DNA of 64,000 bases from Pseudomonas viridiflava (GTDB lineage Bacteria; Pseudomonadota; Gammaproteobacteria; Pseudomonadales; Pseudomonadaceae), in NCBI RefSeq assembly GCF_900590755.1, contig NZ_UUOC01000004.1, forward strand, positions 248,001-312,000, read 5' to 3'. Under the pieces are notes generated by a model. The model saw only the letters and a list, made by a program, of their open reading frames with translations, searched no databases and was not told the origin of the DNA. A program made the position numbers and the translations under genes. Shown piece by piece: positions 53,246 to 63,102 of the stretch (position 1 is its first letter; each line of letters opens with the position of its first letter).

Positions 53246-54484
53246 TTACCGCTCTCGTAGCCATTCCAGAATTCCTGATCCAGCCGCCCGCCCACTGGCA
53301 AAACACGCCGTCAGCAGATACCCGCCTGTAGGTGCTTCCCAGTCGAGCATTTCGCCCGCGCAGAACACGCCCGGCAGTTGCTTGAGCATCAGGCGCTGGT
53401 CCATGGATGCGAAGGTTACACCGCCGGCCGTGCTGATCGCTTCGTCCAGTGGTCGGGCTTTGACCAGTTTCAGTGGCAGGGCTTTCAACGCCTGGCTTAG
53501 CAGCGTTGGATCGTCGAACGCCTCACGTGGAGCGAGTTCGCGTAACAGGGCGGCTTTGGCCCCATCAATACCCAATTGACTGTGCAAATGCTTGGACATC
53601 GAGCGCGAGCCGCGAGGTTTGGCCAGGGCGGTCTGGATTGCGTTGGCGGTTTTGCCGGGCAGAAGGTCGATCAGAATGGTCGATGCGCCGTTCTGGTTGA
53701 TTTCTTCGCGGATTTGCGCCGATAAGGCATAGATCAGGCTGCCTTCTACGCCCTTATCGGTGATGACGCATTCGCCCAGGCGCGGGGTCTGGCCTTGCAG
53801 GCCAATGCCGATGTTCTTGAGCGGCGCCCCGGCGAACTTGCTGCGCAGCAGCTCACTCCATTGCGCGACTTCGAAGCCGCAGTTGGACGCTTGTAGCGGA
53901 GCGACGTCAACGCCGCGCTGTTCCAGCCAGGGTTGCCAGGCACCGTCGGAGCCCAGTCGCGCCCAGCTGGCGCCGCCTAGCGCGAGCAGCACTGCGTCGG
54001 CTTTGAGGGCGGTTTCGCCGTCTGGATGCGCGATACGCAAATTGTTCTCGGCATCCCAGCCCAGCCAGCGATGGCGGGTATGAATCGTCACGCCAGCGTC
54101 GCGCAGGCGCTTGAGCCAGGCGCGCAGCAGCGGGGCGGCTTTCATGTCTTTCGGGAACACTCGGCCGGAGCTGCCGATGAAGGTCTCGATCCCCAGGTCG
54201 TGAATCCACTTGCACAGCGCATCGGCGTCGAAGTCGCGCAGCAGCGGAGCGATCTCCGGTGCGCGCTCGGCATAGCGGGCCAGAAACGCCGGGTATGGCT
54301 CGGAATGGGTGATGTTCATACCGCCGACACCGGCCAGCAGGAATTTGCGGCCCACCGACGGCATGCCGTCGTAAAGATCAACCTTGATCCCGGCTTGACT
54401 CAACACCTCAGCCGCCATCAACCCGGCAGGGCCACCGCCGATGATGGCGACGCAGGGGGGAGTGGTGGTGTGGGAGTCGGTCAT
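53246..54484 (-). CDS. HI0933/BaiN-like flavoprotein
   Basis: 412-aa FAD-binding oxidoreductase of unknown substrate. The dinucleotide fold starts IIGGGPAGLMAAEVLSQAG, then VGRKFLLAGVGGMNITHSE, a family signature. The protein ends with LDWEAPTGGYLLTACFASG, which completes the FAD site. The start MTDSHTTTPP was chosen over an ATG four codons upstream; neither has a good ribosome site. It is flanked by two family C REPINs. The TIGR03862 subgroup seems the best match. Confidence 0.88.
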   Translation of the reverse strand: MTDSHTTTPPCVAIIGGGPAGLMAAEVLSQAGIKVDLYDGMPSVGRKFLLAGVGGMNITHSEPYPAFLARYAERAPEIAPLLRDFDADALCKWIHDLGIETFIGSSGRVFPKDMKAAPLLRAWLKRLRDAGVTIHTRHRWLGWDAENNLRIAHPDGETALKADAVLLALGGASWARLGSDGAWQPWLEQRGVDVAPLQASNCGFEVAQWSELLRSKFAGAPLKNIGIGLQGQTPRLGECVITDKGVEGSLIYALSAQIREEINQNGASTILIDLLPGKTANAIQTALAKPRGSRSMSKHLHSQLGIDGAKAALLRELAPREAFDDPTLLSQALKALPLKLVKARPLDEAISTAGGVTFASMDQRLMLKQLPGVFCAGEMLDWEAPTGGYLLTACFASGRAAGSGILEWLRER

Positions 54485-54563
54485 GGTGAGGTGCATATCT
54501 TTGCGTTCGGGTGGCGCATTCTACCTATTCGCGACGGGCCTTGCCTGACACACCGCATTCCTT

Positions 54564-54653
54564 GTGGGACCGGCTTTAGCCGGGAAGGCTGCATTCCTGC
54601 CATGCACGTTCAACTGGATTGACGGGCCTCTTCCCGGCTAAAGCCGGTCCCAC
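54564..54653. repeat. REPIN family C
   Basis: Perfect 23-base arms (54564-54586, 54631-54653). It lies between the 5' end of the flavoprotein gene and the 3' end of the deacetylase gene. The spacer is closely similar to that of the copy at 53145. Confidence 0.95.
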
Positions 54654-54673
54654 GGAGATTCCAATTAATAGCT

Positions 54674-55591
54674 TCACAACCCCTCCGAAACCCAAACCCT
54701 CTGCGCGCTGTGGTGCAGGATGCCGTGGCGGCGGGCCAGGGCGTGGCGGTCTTTGCTGTAGCCGCCGCCGATCACGCCCATGACCGGGATGTCTCGGCCG
54801 ATGCAGTGGCGCAGGACGGCTTCGTCCCGGGCGGCGACTCCGGCGTCGGTGAGTTTCAGATAACCCAGCGCATCGTCCTGATGCACGTCGACACCGGCGT
54901 CATACAGCACCAGATCCGGCTGATAAATTGGCAGCAGGTAGTTGAGCAGGTCATCGACGACTTTCAGGTAATCCTCATCGCCCATGCCCATGGGCAGCGG
55001 GATGTCCCAGTCACTCTGCGCCTTGCGGGCCGGGAAGTTTTTTTCGCAGTGCAGCGAGACCGTAATAGCGTCGTCAGTATCGGCCAGAATCCGCGCCGTG
55101 CCATCGCCCTGGTGTACGTCGCAGTCGAAGATCAGGACTTTGCCCACGCGCCCGCTTTGCAGCAGGTAGTGGCTGATCACAGCCAGGTCGTTGAAGATGC
55201 AAAAGCCCGCCGGATAGTCGTAATGTGCGTGATGGGTGCCGCCCGCCAAGTGACAGGCCAGGCCATGTTCAAGGGCCAGCTCGGCGGTCAGCAACGAGCC
55301 GCCCACTGCACGCACGGTGCGCCGGGCCAGGTCTTCGCTCCACGGTAAGCCCAGACGGCGCTGGTCTTCACGGGACAGGTCGCCGTCCATATAACGGCGT
55401 ATATAAGAAGGATCGTGAGCCAGAGCTAGAATGTCATCAGGGCAGACATTTGGACGCAGCAGTTGCGCGTCCGTGGTCAGGCCGCTGTCGATCAGGTGAT
55501 CGTGCAGCAGGCGGAACTTGTCCATGGGGAAACGATGATCAGCCGGGAAGTCCGGGCTGTAATCCTCGTGATAGATGAGTGGCAGGGACAT
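54674..55591 (-). CDS. Histone deacetylase-family amidohydrolase
   Basis: 305-aa zinc-dependent deacetylase-like enzyme, class IV/HDAC fold. The start MSLPLIYHEDYSPDF is conserved; an upstream in-frame opening is not needed. Metal and active-site segments: HHAHYDYPAGFCIFNDLA (tandem His near the start), IFDCDVHQGDGTA (Asp/His zinc ligands) and YDAGVDVHQDDALG (third Asp). The bacterial substrate is unknown; acetylpolyamines or protein lysines are possible. Confidence 0.92.
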   Translation of the reverse strand: MSLPLIYHEDYSPDFPADHRFPMDKFRLLHDHLIDSGLTTDAQLLRPNVCPDDILALAHDPSYIRRYMDGDLSREDQRRLGLPWSEDLARRTVRAVGGSLLTAELALEHGLACHLAGGTHHAHYDYPAGFCIFNDLAVISHYLLQSGRVGKVLIFDCDVHQGDGTARILADTDDAITVSLHCEKNFPARKAQSDWDIPLPMGMGDEDYLKVVDDLLNYLLPIYQPDLVLYDAGVDVHQDDALGYLKLTDAGVAARDEAVLRHCIGRDIPVMGVIGGGYSKDRHALARRHGILHHSAQRVWVSEGL

Positions 55592-55700
55592 TTTGCGTCC
55601 GGTCAGGGGTCGAAGCCGGATAGTGCCAGTTATGCCCGGCATACGACCAGCGCAAGGTTAGGCTGGCAACATAAGATCCAATGGTTATGGGAGACAACCG

Positions 55701-56270
55701 ATGGACCCGATACTCAAGCTGGAAAGCGCGCGATTGTTGCTGCGCCAGTGGCGAGATGACGATTTGCCTGCGTTCGCCGACATGTGTGCGGACCCTCACG
55801 TCATGCGCTATTTTCCTGAGCATTTGAGTCGTCTGGAAAGCGCCGCCCTGATTGGACGCGTGCGTGGTCACTTTGCCGAACTCGGTTTCGGGCTGTGGGC
55901 GCTGGAGCGCAAGGACACTAACCAGTTCATAGGTTTTACCGGCCTGGGGGTGGTGAGCTTTGAGGCTCACTTCACTCCAGCCATCGAAATTGGCTGGCGG
56001 CTGGCCCACGAGCATTGGGGGTTCGGCTATGCCAGTGAAGCGGCGTGGACGGCGCTGCGCTGCGGCTTCGAGCGCCTGGGCGTGGATCAGATCGTGTCGT
56101 TTACCTCGGTCAGCAATGAGCCATCGCAAAAAGTCATGCAGGCTATCGGCATGACCACCGACCCTGCAGACGACTTCGACCACCCGAATCTGGAGGAGGG
56201 GCATCCTTTGCGCCGCCACGTGTTGTATCGCATCAGTCGCCAACAATGGCTGGAAACCCTGCGAGCCTGA
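55701..56270 (+). CDS. GNAT acetyltransferase, RimJ/RimL type
   Basis: 189-aa GNAT-fold enzyme. The N-terminus LESARLLLRQWRDDDLPAFA is typical of the RimJ/RimL group, and the acetyl-CoA loop region is WRLAHEHWGFGYASEA. C-terminal SVSNEPSQKVMQAIGM is the usual V-x-N-x-x-S motif. The acceptor substrate cannot be told. It is divergent from the deacetylase gene; that pairing is suggestive but not proof of a link. Confidence 0.92.
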   Translation: MDPILKLESARLLLRQWRDDDLPAFADMCADPHVMRYFPEHLSRLESAALIGRVRGHFAELGFGLWALERKDTNQFIGFTGLGVVSFEAHFTPAIEIGWRLAHEHWGFGYASEAAWTALRCGFERLGVDQIVSFTSVSNEPSQKVMQAIGMTTDPADDFDHPNLEEGHPLRRHVLYRISRQQWLETLRA

Positions 56271-56355
56271 ACAGGAAAACGCCGTTAAAGCCTGTATCAT
56301 TTCGGCTTGCGTCGCGCTGGAGCGTGGCCGGACTGTTTTATGCGAGGAGTGTTGA

Positions 56356-57225
56356 ATGAGCCAAGTGCTGGATGATCTGGTGGCGTTGTTGAGCCTGGAG
56401 CCGATTGAAGAAAACCTGTTCCGTGGCCGCAGCCAGGACCTTGGCTTTCGCCAGTTGTTCGGCGGGCAAGTGCTGGGCCAGTCGCTGTCGGCAGCCAGCC
56501 AGACCGTTGAAGATGCCCGGCATGTTCACTCGTTGCACGGTTATTTTCTGCGCCCTGGGGATGCCGGGCTGCCAGTGGTTTACCAGGTTGATCGGGTGCG
56601 CGATGGCGGCAGTTTCAGTACGCGCCGGGTGACGGCGATCCAGAAAGGCCAGCCGATTTTCACTTGTAGCGCTTCCTTCCAATATGACGAACAGGGCTTC
56701 GAGCATCAGACCTCGATGCCGCAAATCGTCGGCCCCGAGAATCTGCCGTCCGAGCTTGAGCTGATGCAGCAGCGCGCGCACCTGATCCCGGAACACATGC
56801 GCGACAAGATGCTGTGCCCCAAACCCATCGAATTCCGCCCGGTGACTGCGACTGATCCGTACAACCCGCAGCCTACCGAAGCCGTCAAATACATCTGGTT
56901 CCGCGCCGATGGCTCGTTGCCGGAAATCCCCGCGCTGCATAAATACCTGATGGCCTACGCCTCGGACTTCAACCTGCTGACCACCTCGCTGCTGCCTCAT
57001 GGCAAAACGGTCTGGCAGAAAGATATGCAGGTCGCCAGCCTGGATCACTCACTGTGGTTCCATGGTGATCTGCGCGCCGATGACTGGCTGCTTTACGCAA
57101 TGGACAGCCCGTGGGCCGGTAATTCCCGTGGTTTTTCCCGTGGCAGCGTGTACAACCGGGCCGGGCAACTGGTGGCGTCGGTCAGCCAGGAAGGCTTGAT
57201 TCGCCATCGCAAGGACTGGGCATGA
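56356..57225 (+). CDS. tesB: Acyl-CoA thioesterase II
   Basis: 289-aa double hot-dog thioesterase that hydrolyses acyl-CoA. The N-terminal repeat has FGGQVLGQSLSAA and HSLHGYFLRPGD. The C-terminal repeat holds the catalytic residues: Asp in SLDHSLWFHGDL, Ser/Thr in NSRGFSRGSVY and Gln in SVSQEGLIR. AGGAG lies eight bases before the ATG. The last four bases overlap the HAD gene. Confidence 0.95.
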   Translation: MSQVLDDLVALLSLEPIEENLFRGRSQDLGFRQLFGGQVLGQSLSAASQTVEDARHVHSLHGYFLRPGDAGLPVVYQVDRVRDGGSFSTRRVTAIQKGQPIFTCSASFQYDEQGFEHQTSMPQIVGPENLPSELELMQQRAHLIPEHMRDKMLCPKPIEFRPVTATDPYNPQPTEAVKYIWFRADGSLPEIPALHKYLMAYASDFNLLTTSLLPHGKTVWQKDMQVASLDHSLWFHGDLRADDWLLYAMDSPWAGNSRGFSRGSVYNRAGQLVASVSQEGLIRHRKDWA

Positions 57226-57812
57226 GCCTTTCCGGGATTCGCCACTGGGTGTTCGACATGGACGGCACCCTGACCATCGCTGCCCATGATTTCCCGGCGA
57301 TCAAACGCGCGCTGGACATCCCGCAGGATCACGACATTCTGGGACATCTGGCGGCTTTGCCTGCTGATGTCTCAGCGGCCAAACACGCCTGGCTGCTGGA
57401 GCACGAGCGCGAGCTGGCCCTGGCTTCGCAACCGGCGAGCGGGGCGGTTGAGCTGGTGCGGGAATTGGCGGGGCGCGGTTATCGGCTCGGCATCCTGACC
57501 CGCAACGCACGGGAGCTGGCCCACGTTACGCTGCAGGCGATTGGCCTGGCGGATTGTTTTGCGGTGGACGACATTCTCGGTCGCGACGAAGCTGCTCACA
57601 AACCCGATCCTGCCGGTTTGCTGCACCTGGCCAAGGCCTGGCAGGTTGATCCGGCGCAGATGGTGATGGTGGGCGATTACAGATTCGATCTGGATTGCGG
57701 ACGTGCTGCCGGGGCCAAAACCATTCTGGTCAACCTCCCGCAAAACCCCTGGCCAGAGCTGACCGATTGGCATGCGCAGGATTGCGTGGAGTTGCGAGCC
57801 CTTTTGGAGTAG
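57222..57812 (+). CDS. HAD-family phosphatase
   Basis: 196-aa haloacid dehalogenase-like hydrolase. Motif I FDMDGTLT holds the nucleophile Asp; motif II is LTRN; motif III/IV are AHKPDPAG and VGDYRFDLDCGRAAG. The cap is small and helical, and the protein resembles phosphoglycolate phosphatase-like enzymes. It overlaps tesB by four bases, implying one message. The exact phosphate ester is unknown. Confidence 0.92.
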   Translation: MSLSGIRHWVFDMDGTLTIAAHDFPAIKRALDIPQDHDILGHLAALPADVSAAKHAWLLEHERELALASQPASGAVELVRELAGRGYRLGILTRNARELAHVTLQAIGLADCFAVDDILGRDEAAHKPDPAGLLHLAKAWQVDPAQMVMVGDYRFDLDCGRAAGAKTILVNLPQNPWPELTDWHAQDCVELRALLE

Positions 57813-57825
57813 TTGCAGTCTCCTT

Positions 57826-57915
57826 GTGGGACCGGCTTTAGCCGGGAAAGCGGTTTTCAAGCCGATGCAGATTCGGCGGATGTACCGGCCTCTTCCCGGC
57901 TAAAGCCGGTCCCAC
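57826..57915. repeat. REPIN family C
   Basis: Perfect 23-base arms (57826-57848, 57893-57915) between the convergent HAD and hydrolase genes. Its spacer differs from the two copies at 53-54 kb, so it is an older or separate insertion. Confidence 0.94.
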
Positions 57916-57944
57916 AGGAGTGGTTTCCAACCCTGAATCGTTTT

Positions 57945-58931
57945 TCAGAGATCTTTAAACAACACAGCCTGCCCTTCCGGCGAGGTGAAGATGCCGTTGC
58001 CGCTGTGGCCGACGTTAGGCACGACGATCAGCCGTTGGTTGATCCCTTCAGGATGGCGTTTCTGTAGGTATTTGAAGTAGTTCTGACCCCGCGCCAGGCG
58101 GTAAGGGCCTTGGGCTTCGGCGCTGCATGACTTGTCCAGTGCCGGGTGTTTCGGGTCGGTATCGTTCTGCCCCAGCAAGTACGTGACATCACGCTTCACG
58201 TAATCCTGTTCGATATCTGCGGCCTTCACTTTGCCGGCATAGCTTGGCATGTGATTCAGGCCGTACTTCCACTCGTTGAAGCCAGGGCAGGCCGCCGCTG
58301 TAACAGGCTCCGGACGCTCGCCATCAAAGTACGCATAGGACGATGGGTTGGCGATCACGTAACGCAGTTTGATCTTCTCCTTCATCAGCAGCACGTCTTC
58401 CTTGCCGCCGATCATCACGTAGCGCTGTACCACCTGGGCGCCACCTGAGTGCCCGGCGATGACGATTTCCTTCAGGTTCGGGAACAGCTTGCTGTCGCTC
58501 AGACGCCTGAGGATATGGTCGATGACCAGAAACGAACTGACCGGCTTGGGCCCGACGGACGTAGTGCCCGCCATCCAGTCGTTGGCGTGCCAGCGCAGGA
58601 TGTTGTCGGCCAGGTGATGCGCTGCAACGTCCTTTTCATCGAGGAATTGCGGCGCGATCAGCAGGGTCTTGTTGCGTTGTTTGGACTGGTTGGCGGCCCG
58701 TTCGATGCTGCGCAGATAGGTCGGCGCATTCCGCAGCCGACCGTGCAGCACGATCACCGCGCGTTCAATCTGCGGCCGTGGCTGGGTCCAGTTCAGGCTC
58801 AGCCCCAGTGTGGCCTGTGCGCCATTGACCATCAGCCGGTCCGGGCTGATGGATTTGACCGCCTGATCCTCGGCGTGAGCGGCGAAACTCAGAAGAGTGC
58901 TTAACGACAGGATCAGAAGCGGTTTCATCAT
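57945..58931 (-). CDS. Secreted alpha/beta hydrolase
   Basis: 328-aa exported serine hydrolase of unknown substrate. Signal peptide MMKPLLILSLSTLLSFAAHA. The nucleophile elbow is IVIAGHSGGAQVV; the substrate side includes AVIVLHGRLRN (oxyanion region). The C-terminal VPNVGHSGNGIF carries the probable catalytic histidine. The start lies four bases after the ypfJ stop; two adjacent ATGs (58931 and 58928) are equally possible. Probably cotranscribed with ypfJ. Confidence 0.87.
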   Translation of the reverse strand: MMKPLLILSLSTLLSFAAHAEDQAVKSISPDRLMVNGAQATLGLSLNWTQPRPQIERAVIVLHGRLRNAPTYLRSIERAANQSKQRNKTLLIAPQFLDEKDVAAHHLADNILRWHANDWMAGTTSVGPKPVSSFLVIDHILRRLSDSKLFPNLKEIVIAGHSGGAQVVQRYVMIGGKEDVLLMKEKIKLRYVIANPSSYAYFDGERPEPVTAAACPGFNEWKYGLNHMPSYAGKVKAADIEQDYVKRDVTYLLGQNDTDPKHPALDKSCSAEAQGPYRLARGQNYFKYLQKRHPEGINQRLIVVPNVGHSGNGIFTSPEGQAVLFKDL

Positions 58932-58935
58932 TGGG

Positions 58936-59814
58936 TCAGAGGCTCTTGGCGGCGAATGTGTCGCACTGGTTGATTTGGCCCTGGGCGAAGCCGGTCTTGA
59001 ACCAGCGCACGCGTTGAGCGGATGTTCCGTGAGTAAACGAATCAGGCACCACACGGCCCTGACCTTGCTGTTGCAGTCGATCATCGCCAATGGCGTTGGC
59101 GGCGTTCAGTGCTTCTTCAATATCACCCGGCTCAAGCCAGTTCAAACGCTTTTGTGCATTGAAGGCCCAAACACCTGCCAGACAATCTGCCTGAAGCTCC
59201 TGACGCACCAGCAAACCAGTGGCGCCTTCCATGCGCTGGCCGCTCTGGCGCGCCTGCTGCACTTTGGCGGAAACACCCAGCAGGGTCTGCACATGATGGC
59301 CCACTTCGTGCGCGATCACATAAGCCTGGGCAAAATCACCTGTTGCCTTGAAGCGTTGGGACATCTCCCGGAAAAAATCCATGTCCAGATAGACCTGCTG
59401 GTCCGCCGGGCAATAAAACGGGCCGCTGGCCGATGTTGCATAGCCGCACGCGGACTGCACCTGACCGCTGAACAACACCAGGGTCGGGTCCTTGTATTGC
59501 CGGCCGTTTAGCTGGAAGGTCGCGCGCCATGTGTCTTCGGTGTCGCCGAGAATCGAGCGGACGAAATCAGCCTGTTCGTCATTGGCCGGCGGGGCCTGGC
59601 GCGTCTCGGTGGTGGCCGGGGCCTGAGTCCCCTGGCCGGTCAGTTGGCCGAGGATCTGCATCGGATCCTGGCCGGTCAACAGGCCAATGGCGACGATGAT
59701 GATCACCCCGCCAATGCCCAGACCCTTGCCACCCAGACGCATCCCACCGCCGCCGCCACCGTCGCCACGCGCGTCCACAACATTGTCGCTGCGGCGACCC
59801 TTTTTCCATAGCAT
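58936..59814 (-). CDS. ypfJ: YpfJ-family neutral zinc metallopeptidase
   Basis: 292-aa membrane-anchored putative metalloprotease. A glycine-rich N-terminus and one helix (VIIIVAIGLLTG, about residues 37-48) are followed by a periplasmic domain. The zinc motif HEVGHH is present, with ELQADCLAGVWA downstream providing the third ligand region. AGAGGA precedes the ATG. Substrates are unknown. It overlaps no gene, but the hydrolase gene follows within four bases. Confidence 0.93.
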   Translation of the reverse strand: MLWKKGRRSDNVVDARGDGGGGGGMRLGGKGLGIGGVIIIVAIGLLTGQDPMQILGQLTGQGTQAPATTETRQAPPANDEQADFVRSILGDTEDTWRATFQLNGRQYKDPTLVLFSGQVQSACGYATSASGPFYCPADQQVYLDMDFFREMSQRFKATGDFAQAYVIAHEVGHHVQTLLGVSAKVQQARQSGQRMEGATGLLVRQELQADCLAGVWAFNAQKRLNWLEPGDIEEALNAANAIGDDRLQQQGQGRVVPDSFTHGTSAQRVRWFKTGFAQGQINQCDTFAAKSL

Positions 59815-59975
59815 GTGGGAATCCTCTTCTTAGCCTGTAAGGAGTGTCGCTGCTACCCACAAACTGCGCCAGTCCAATTGTCAGACGCGGAAGCTGAATG
59901 GGAGTTGAACGACGTACATCTTGCGCAGGAGTAGAGGAGAGGATTGTGGATTAGTTCGCCATCATTGAGGCGTTA

Positions 59976-60920
59976 TCACTTGCGGATCACGCCTTGTTCA
60001 CTCTTCACCGAGTTCATGAACGCTTGCATGGCCGAAGACTGGATGCGATGACGACGGGTGATCAGGCCATAAGGCGGCAGACGGGCTTCGAATTTGATGG
60101 GCAGCACCGCCAGTAAATGGCGGCCCGGATAGTCCTCGACCACCGACAGCGGGGTGACGCCGAGCATGTCGGTCTGCTGCACCAGGGACAGCAGGGTCAT
60201 GATCGAAGTGGTTTCGACGATGCTGCTGGGAATATCGACCCGGGCATTGTGAAACACCTGATTGATGATCGAGCGCATGGGGCTGGGATGTTGTTGCAGC
60301 ACCCAGGTCATGTTCTGCATCTCGGCCCAACCCAGTTCGGTGGCATTGGCCATGGGGTGCTGCGCGCCAGCCACCACGCACAGTTCTTCTTCACCGAGGC
60401 TGTCGAACAGCAATTCTTCAGCCCGCGCGCCGCCGGGGATCCGGCCCAGCACCACATCCAGTTGATCCTGCAACAAGGCCTGGACCAGCACATCACTGGT
60501 ATCGACCTGGATGCTCATGGACAGGCGCGGGTGGCTTTTCTTCAGGTCGGCGATGGTCCGCGTCAGCAGGCCCGAAGCCAGCGCCGGGATGGCCCCGACC
60601 GCGACCCGGCCCAGATTGCCGGATTCCAGCGCAACCAGTTCCTCGCGCATGCCGCTCAACTCGGCAAATACCATGCGCGCGTAATAAATTACGGTTTCGC
60701 CAAACGGCGTGGCGCGCATGCCACGGGGCAGACGTTCGAACAGCTCGACGCCCAGCAGGTCTTCGGCTTCATGGAGCATTTTGGTCGCGGCGGGTTGGGT
60801 CATGCCGATGTTGTCAGCGGCGCGACGCAGCGAGCCCAGTTCCTGAAGTGCCAACATCAGCCGCAACTGGCGCAGGCGCAGGCGGCTGTGGATCACATTG
60901 GCGTCAGGAATTCGGGTCAT
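59976..60920 (-). CDS. LysR-type regulator next to the Tct transporter
   Basis: 314-aa LysR regulator. From the ATG at 60918-60920 the N-terminal helix-turn-helix reads RLRLRQLRLMLALQELGSL then AADNIGMTQPAATKMLHEAE, followed by a periplasmic-binding-like effector domain from about residue 95. It lies 71 bases downstream of tctA on the same strand, so it may be the last gene of the transporter operon. It resembles GbpR-type regulators. Control of the transporter by its substrate is inferred. Confidence 0.9.
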   Translation of the reverse strand: MTRIPDANVIHSRLRLRQLRLMLALQELGSLRRAADNIGMTQPAATKMLHEAEDLLGVELFERLPRGMRATPFGETVIYYARMVFAELSGMREELVALESGNLGRVAVGAIPALASGLLTRTIADLKKSHPRLSMSIQVDTSDVLVQALLQDQLDVVLGRIPGGARAEELLFDSLGEEELCVVAGAQHPMANATELGWAEMQNMTWVLQQHPSPMRSIINQVFHNARVDIPSSIVETTSIMTLLSLVQQTDMLGVTPLSVVEDYPGRHLLAVLPIKFEARLPPYGLITRRHRIQSSAMQAFMNSVKSEQGVIRK

Positions 60921-60991
60921 GGGGCTGGCTCGTGAAAAAGACTGGGGCTGAGCCTGACAAGAAATCTCAGGCGTTGCCAGCCCCATCGTGT

Positions 60992-62521
60992 TCACAAGAC
61001 CGATTTCGGTTTGCTGGCGTGACGGCTGCGCAGGCCCAGTGCGCCCTGGATCGCTTTGGAAATCAGCGGCCAGAACAGCATCAGCAGCGCGGCGGTGGTC
61101 AGGCTGCCCACCAACGGGTTGGACCAGAAAATACCCAGTTGCCCATCGGAGAACAGCATCGACTGGCGGAACGCATCTTCAGCCTTGTCGCCCAGCACCG
61201 CCGCCAGCACCAGGGGCGCAATCGGATAACCGAGTTTCTTGAACAGATAACCCAGCGCGCCGAACACCAGCATCAGGCCCACATCGAACAGCGAGTTATG
61301 CACCGAGTACGCACCAATGGCGCAGACCATGATGATGATCGGAGCAATGATCGAGAACGGAATGCGCAGGATCGAGGCAAACAGCGGTACGGTCGCCAGC
61401 ACCACGATCAGGCTGACCACGTTGCCCAGATACATACTGGCAATCAGGCCCCAGACAAAGTCGTGTTGTTCGACGAACAAGGTCGGCCCAGGGTGCAGGC
61501 CCCAGATCATCAAACCGCCCAGCATTACCGCCGCCGTGGCCGAGCCCGGAATGCCAAGGGTCAGCATTGGCAGCAAAGCGCTGGTGCCCGCGGCGTGGTC
61601 GGCGGTCTCAGGCGCAATCACGCCTTCCAGTTCGCCTTTGCCGAAGTTGTCGCGGTTCTTCGAGAAGCGCCGCGCCAGGCTGTAACTCATGAATGACGCA
61701 GCGGTTGGACCGCCCGGCGTAATGCCCATCCAGCAGCCGACGATGGTGCTGCGCACGATGGTCAGCCAATAGCGCGGCAGTTTGGCCCAGGTGCGCAGGA
61801 TCACCATGGGCGTGATGCGCGCATGTTCGCCCCGGAATACCAAGCCTTCCTCTACTGTGCAGAGGATTTCGCCGATACCGAACAGGCCGATCACCGCCAC
61901 TTCAAAACTGATCCCGGTCATCAGGATCGGTTGGTCGAAGGTCAGGCGCAGGTTGCCGGACACGGTGTCCATGCCTACTGCCGCCATGGCGAAACCGATC
62001 ATCATCGCCACCACAGTTTTCAGCGGCGGGTTTTTGCTCATGCCAATGAAGGTACAGAACGCCAGCAGGTACACCGCGAAGAACTCCGGTGAACTGAACG
62101 ACATGGCGAACTCGGCGATGCGGGTCGACAGAAACGTCAGCAGCATCACACCCACCAGCGCACCGATCAGCGCGGAGCTGAAGGCAGCGGTCAGGGCTTC
62201 AGCGGCGCGGCCTTCCTTCGCCATGGGGTAGCCGTCAAAGGTGGTCGCCACCGATGACGGCTCGCCGGGAATATTGAACAGGATCGAAGTGATCGACCCC
62301 CCGAACAGCGCGCCCCAGTACATGCACGACAGCAGGATGATGGCCGACACTGGCGACATGGTGAAAGTCAGCGGCAACAACAGCGCAACGCCGTTAGGCG
62401 CACCGAGGCCTGGTAGTACGCCGACCAGAATACCGAGCAGCACGCCGACCACCATCAACCCGATATGGCCGGGGGTGAGGATCAGGTTCATGCCGTGCAG
62501 CAGGGAGTCGAACTCGCTCAT
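60992..62521 (-). CDS. tctA: Tripartite tricarboxylate transporter, large permease TctA
   Basis: 509-aa inner-membrane protein with about 12 helices, the large subunit of a TTT system. The TctA signature near the start is PGHIGLMVVGVLLGILVGVLPG, then GAPNGVALLLPL; ITPGGPTAASFMSYSLARRF lies near the middle. Moves a carboxylate delivered by TctC. Its start overlaps the tctB stop by four bases. Confidence 0.95.
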   Translation of the reverse strand: MSEFDSLLHGMNLILTPGHIGLMVVGVLLGILVGVLPGLGAPNGVALLLPLTFTMSPVSAIILLSCMYWGALFGGSITSILFNIPGEPSSVATTFDGYPMAKEGRAAEALTAAFSSALIGALVGVMLLTFLSTRIAEFAMSFSSPEFFAVYLLAFCTFIGMSKNPPLKTVVAMMIGFAMAAVGMDTVSGNLRLTFDQPILMTGISFEVAVIGLFGIGEILCTVEEGLVFRGEHARITPMVILRTWAKLPRYWLTIVRSTIVGCWMGITPGGPTAASFMSYSLARRFSKNRDNFGKGELEGVIAPETADHAAGTSALLPMLTLGIPGSATAAVMLGGLMIWGLHPGPTLFVEQHDFVWGLIASMYLGNVVSLIVVLATVPLFASILRIPFSIIAPIIIMVCAIGAYSVHNSLFDVGLMLVFGALGYLFKKLGYPIAPLVLAAVLGDKAEDAFRQSMLFSDGQLGIFWSNPLVGSLTTAALLMLFWPLISKAIQGALGLRSRHASKPKSVL

Positions 62522-63051
62522 AGCATCGATCTCCCGGCAACCGCCAGCCAGTCACCGACAGGGCCTGCGTGCAGCGGAACCTTGAACCACAAGGCGAAAA
62601 TCAGGTAGCTGGCCAGCACCGCGCCGCCGGATACCGTGCACACCATCAGCTTGCCGTAAGGCTTGGGCCGAACCCGGTCGTGCAGCATGAACCAGGCGAT
62701 AAACACCGCCGAGGCCATATAGATGCCGGTGAATGGCATGGCGCCTACAAACAATGCAATTGGAATGAACACCGACAACACGCTGCGAAACTGTTCGCGG
62801 CTGACGAAACCAATGCTCAGGGCTTTCCAGCGAACCAGCGTCAGCACGATGTTGCCCAGGCTGGCGCAGCTCAACAGCAGGCCAATGTAAAACGGGAAAT
62901 AACCCGGCTCGGGGCCAGCGTCGCCCCAGCCGATACCTTGTTCAACGCTGCCGTACATCACCACTGCGCCGATCAGCAGGGTGAACAGCGCCAGGCCGAA
63001 TTCGACCCAGCGAGTGCCGACCAGCGCGGTTGTTTCAGAAGAATGGGGCAT
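62518..63051 (-). CDS. tctB: Tripartite tricarboxylate transporter, small permease TctB
   Basis: 177-aa membrane protein with four helices, the small TTT subunit. The helices include LFTLLIGAVVMYGS, YFPFYIGLLLSCASLGNIVL and the later IYMASAVFIAWFML. This subunit is poorly conserved; the assignment rests on size, topology and place between tctC and tctA. Confidence 0.92.
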   Translation of the reverse strand: MPHSSETTALVGTRWVEFGLALFTLLIGAVVMYGSVEQGIGWGDAGPEPGYFPFYIGLLLSCASLGNIVLTLVRWKALSIGFVSREQFRSVLSVFIPIALFVGAMPFTGIYMASAVFIAWFMLHDRVRPKPYGKLMVCTVSGGAVLASYLIFALWFKVPLHAGPVGDWLAVAGRSML

Positions 63052-63102
63052 GGAAAACCTCCAGTTTGGAAGGCTGCCGGACGATTGTCCGGCAGGGTCA
63101 AA

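Noticed and set aside
16728..57915. CRISPR-like array suggested by many repeats
   Set aside because: The repeats are inverted pairs scattered between genes, of several families, with no regular spacers and no cas genes.
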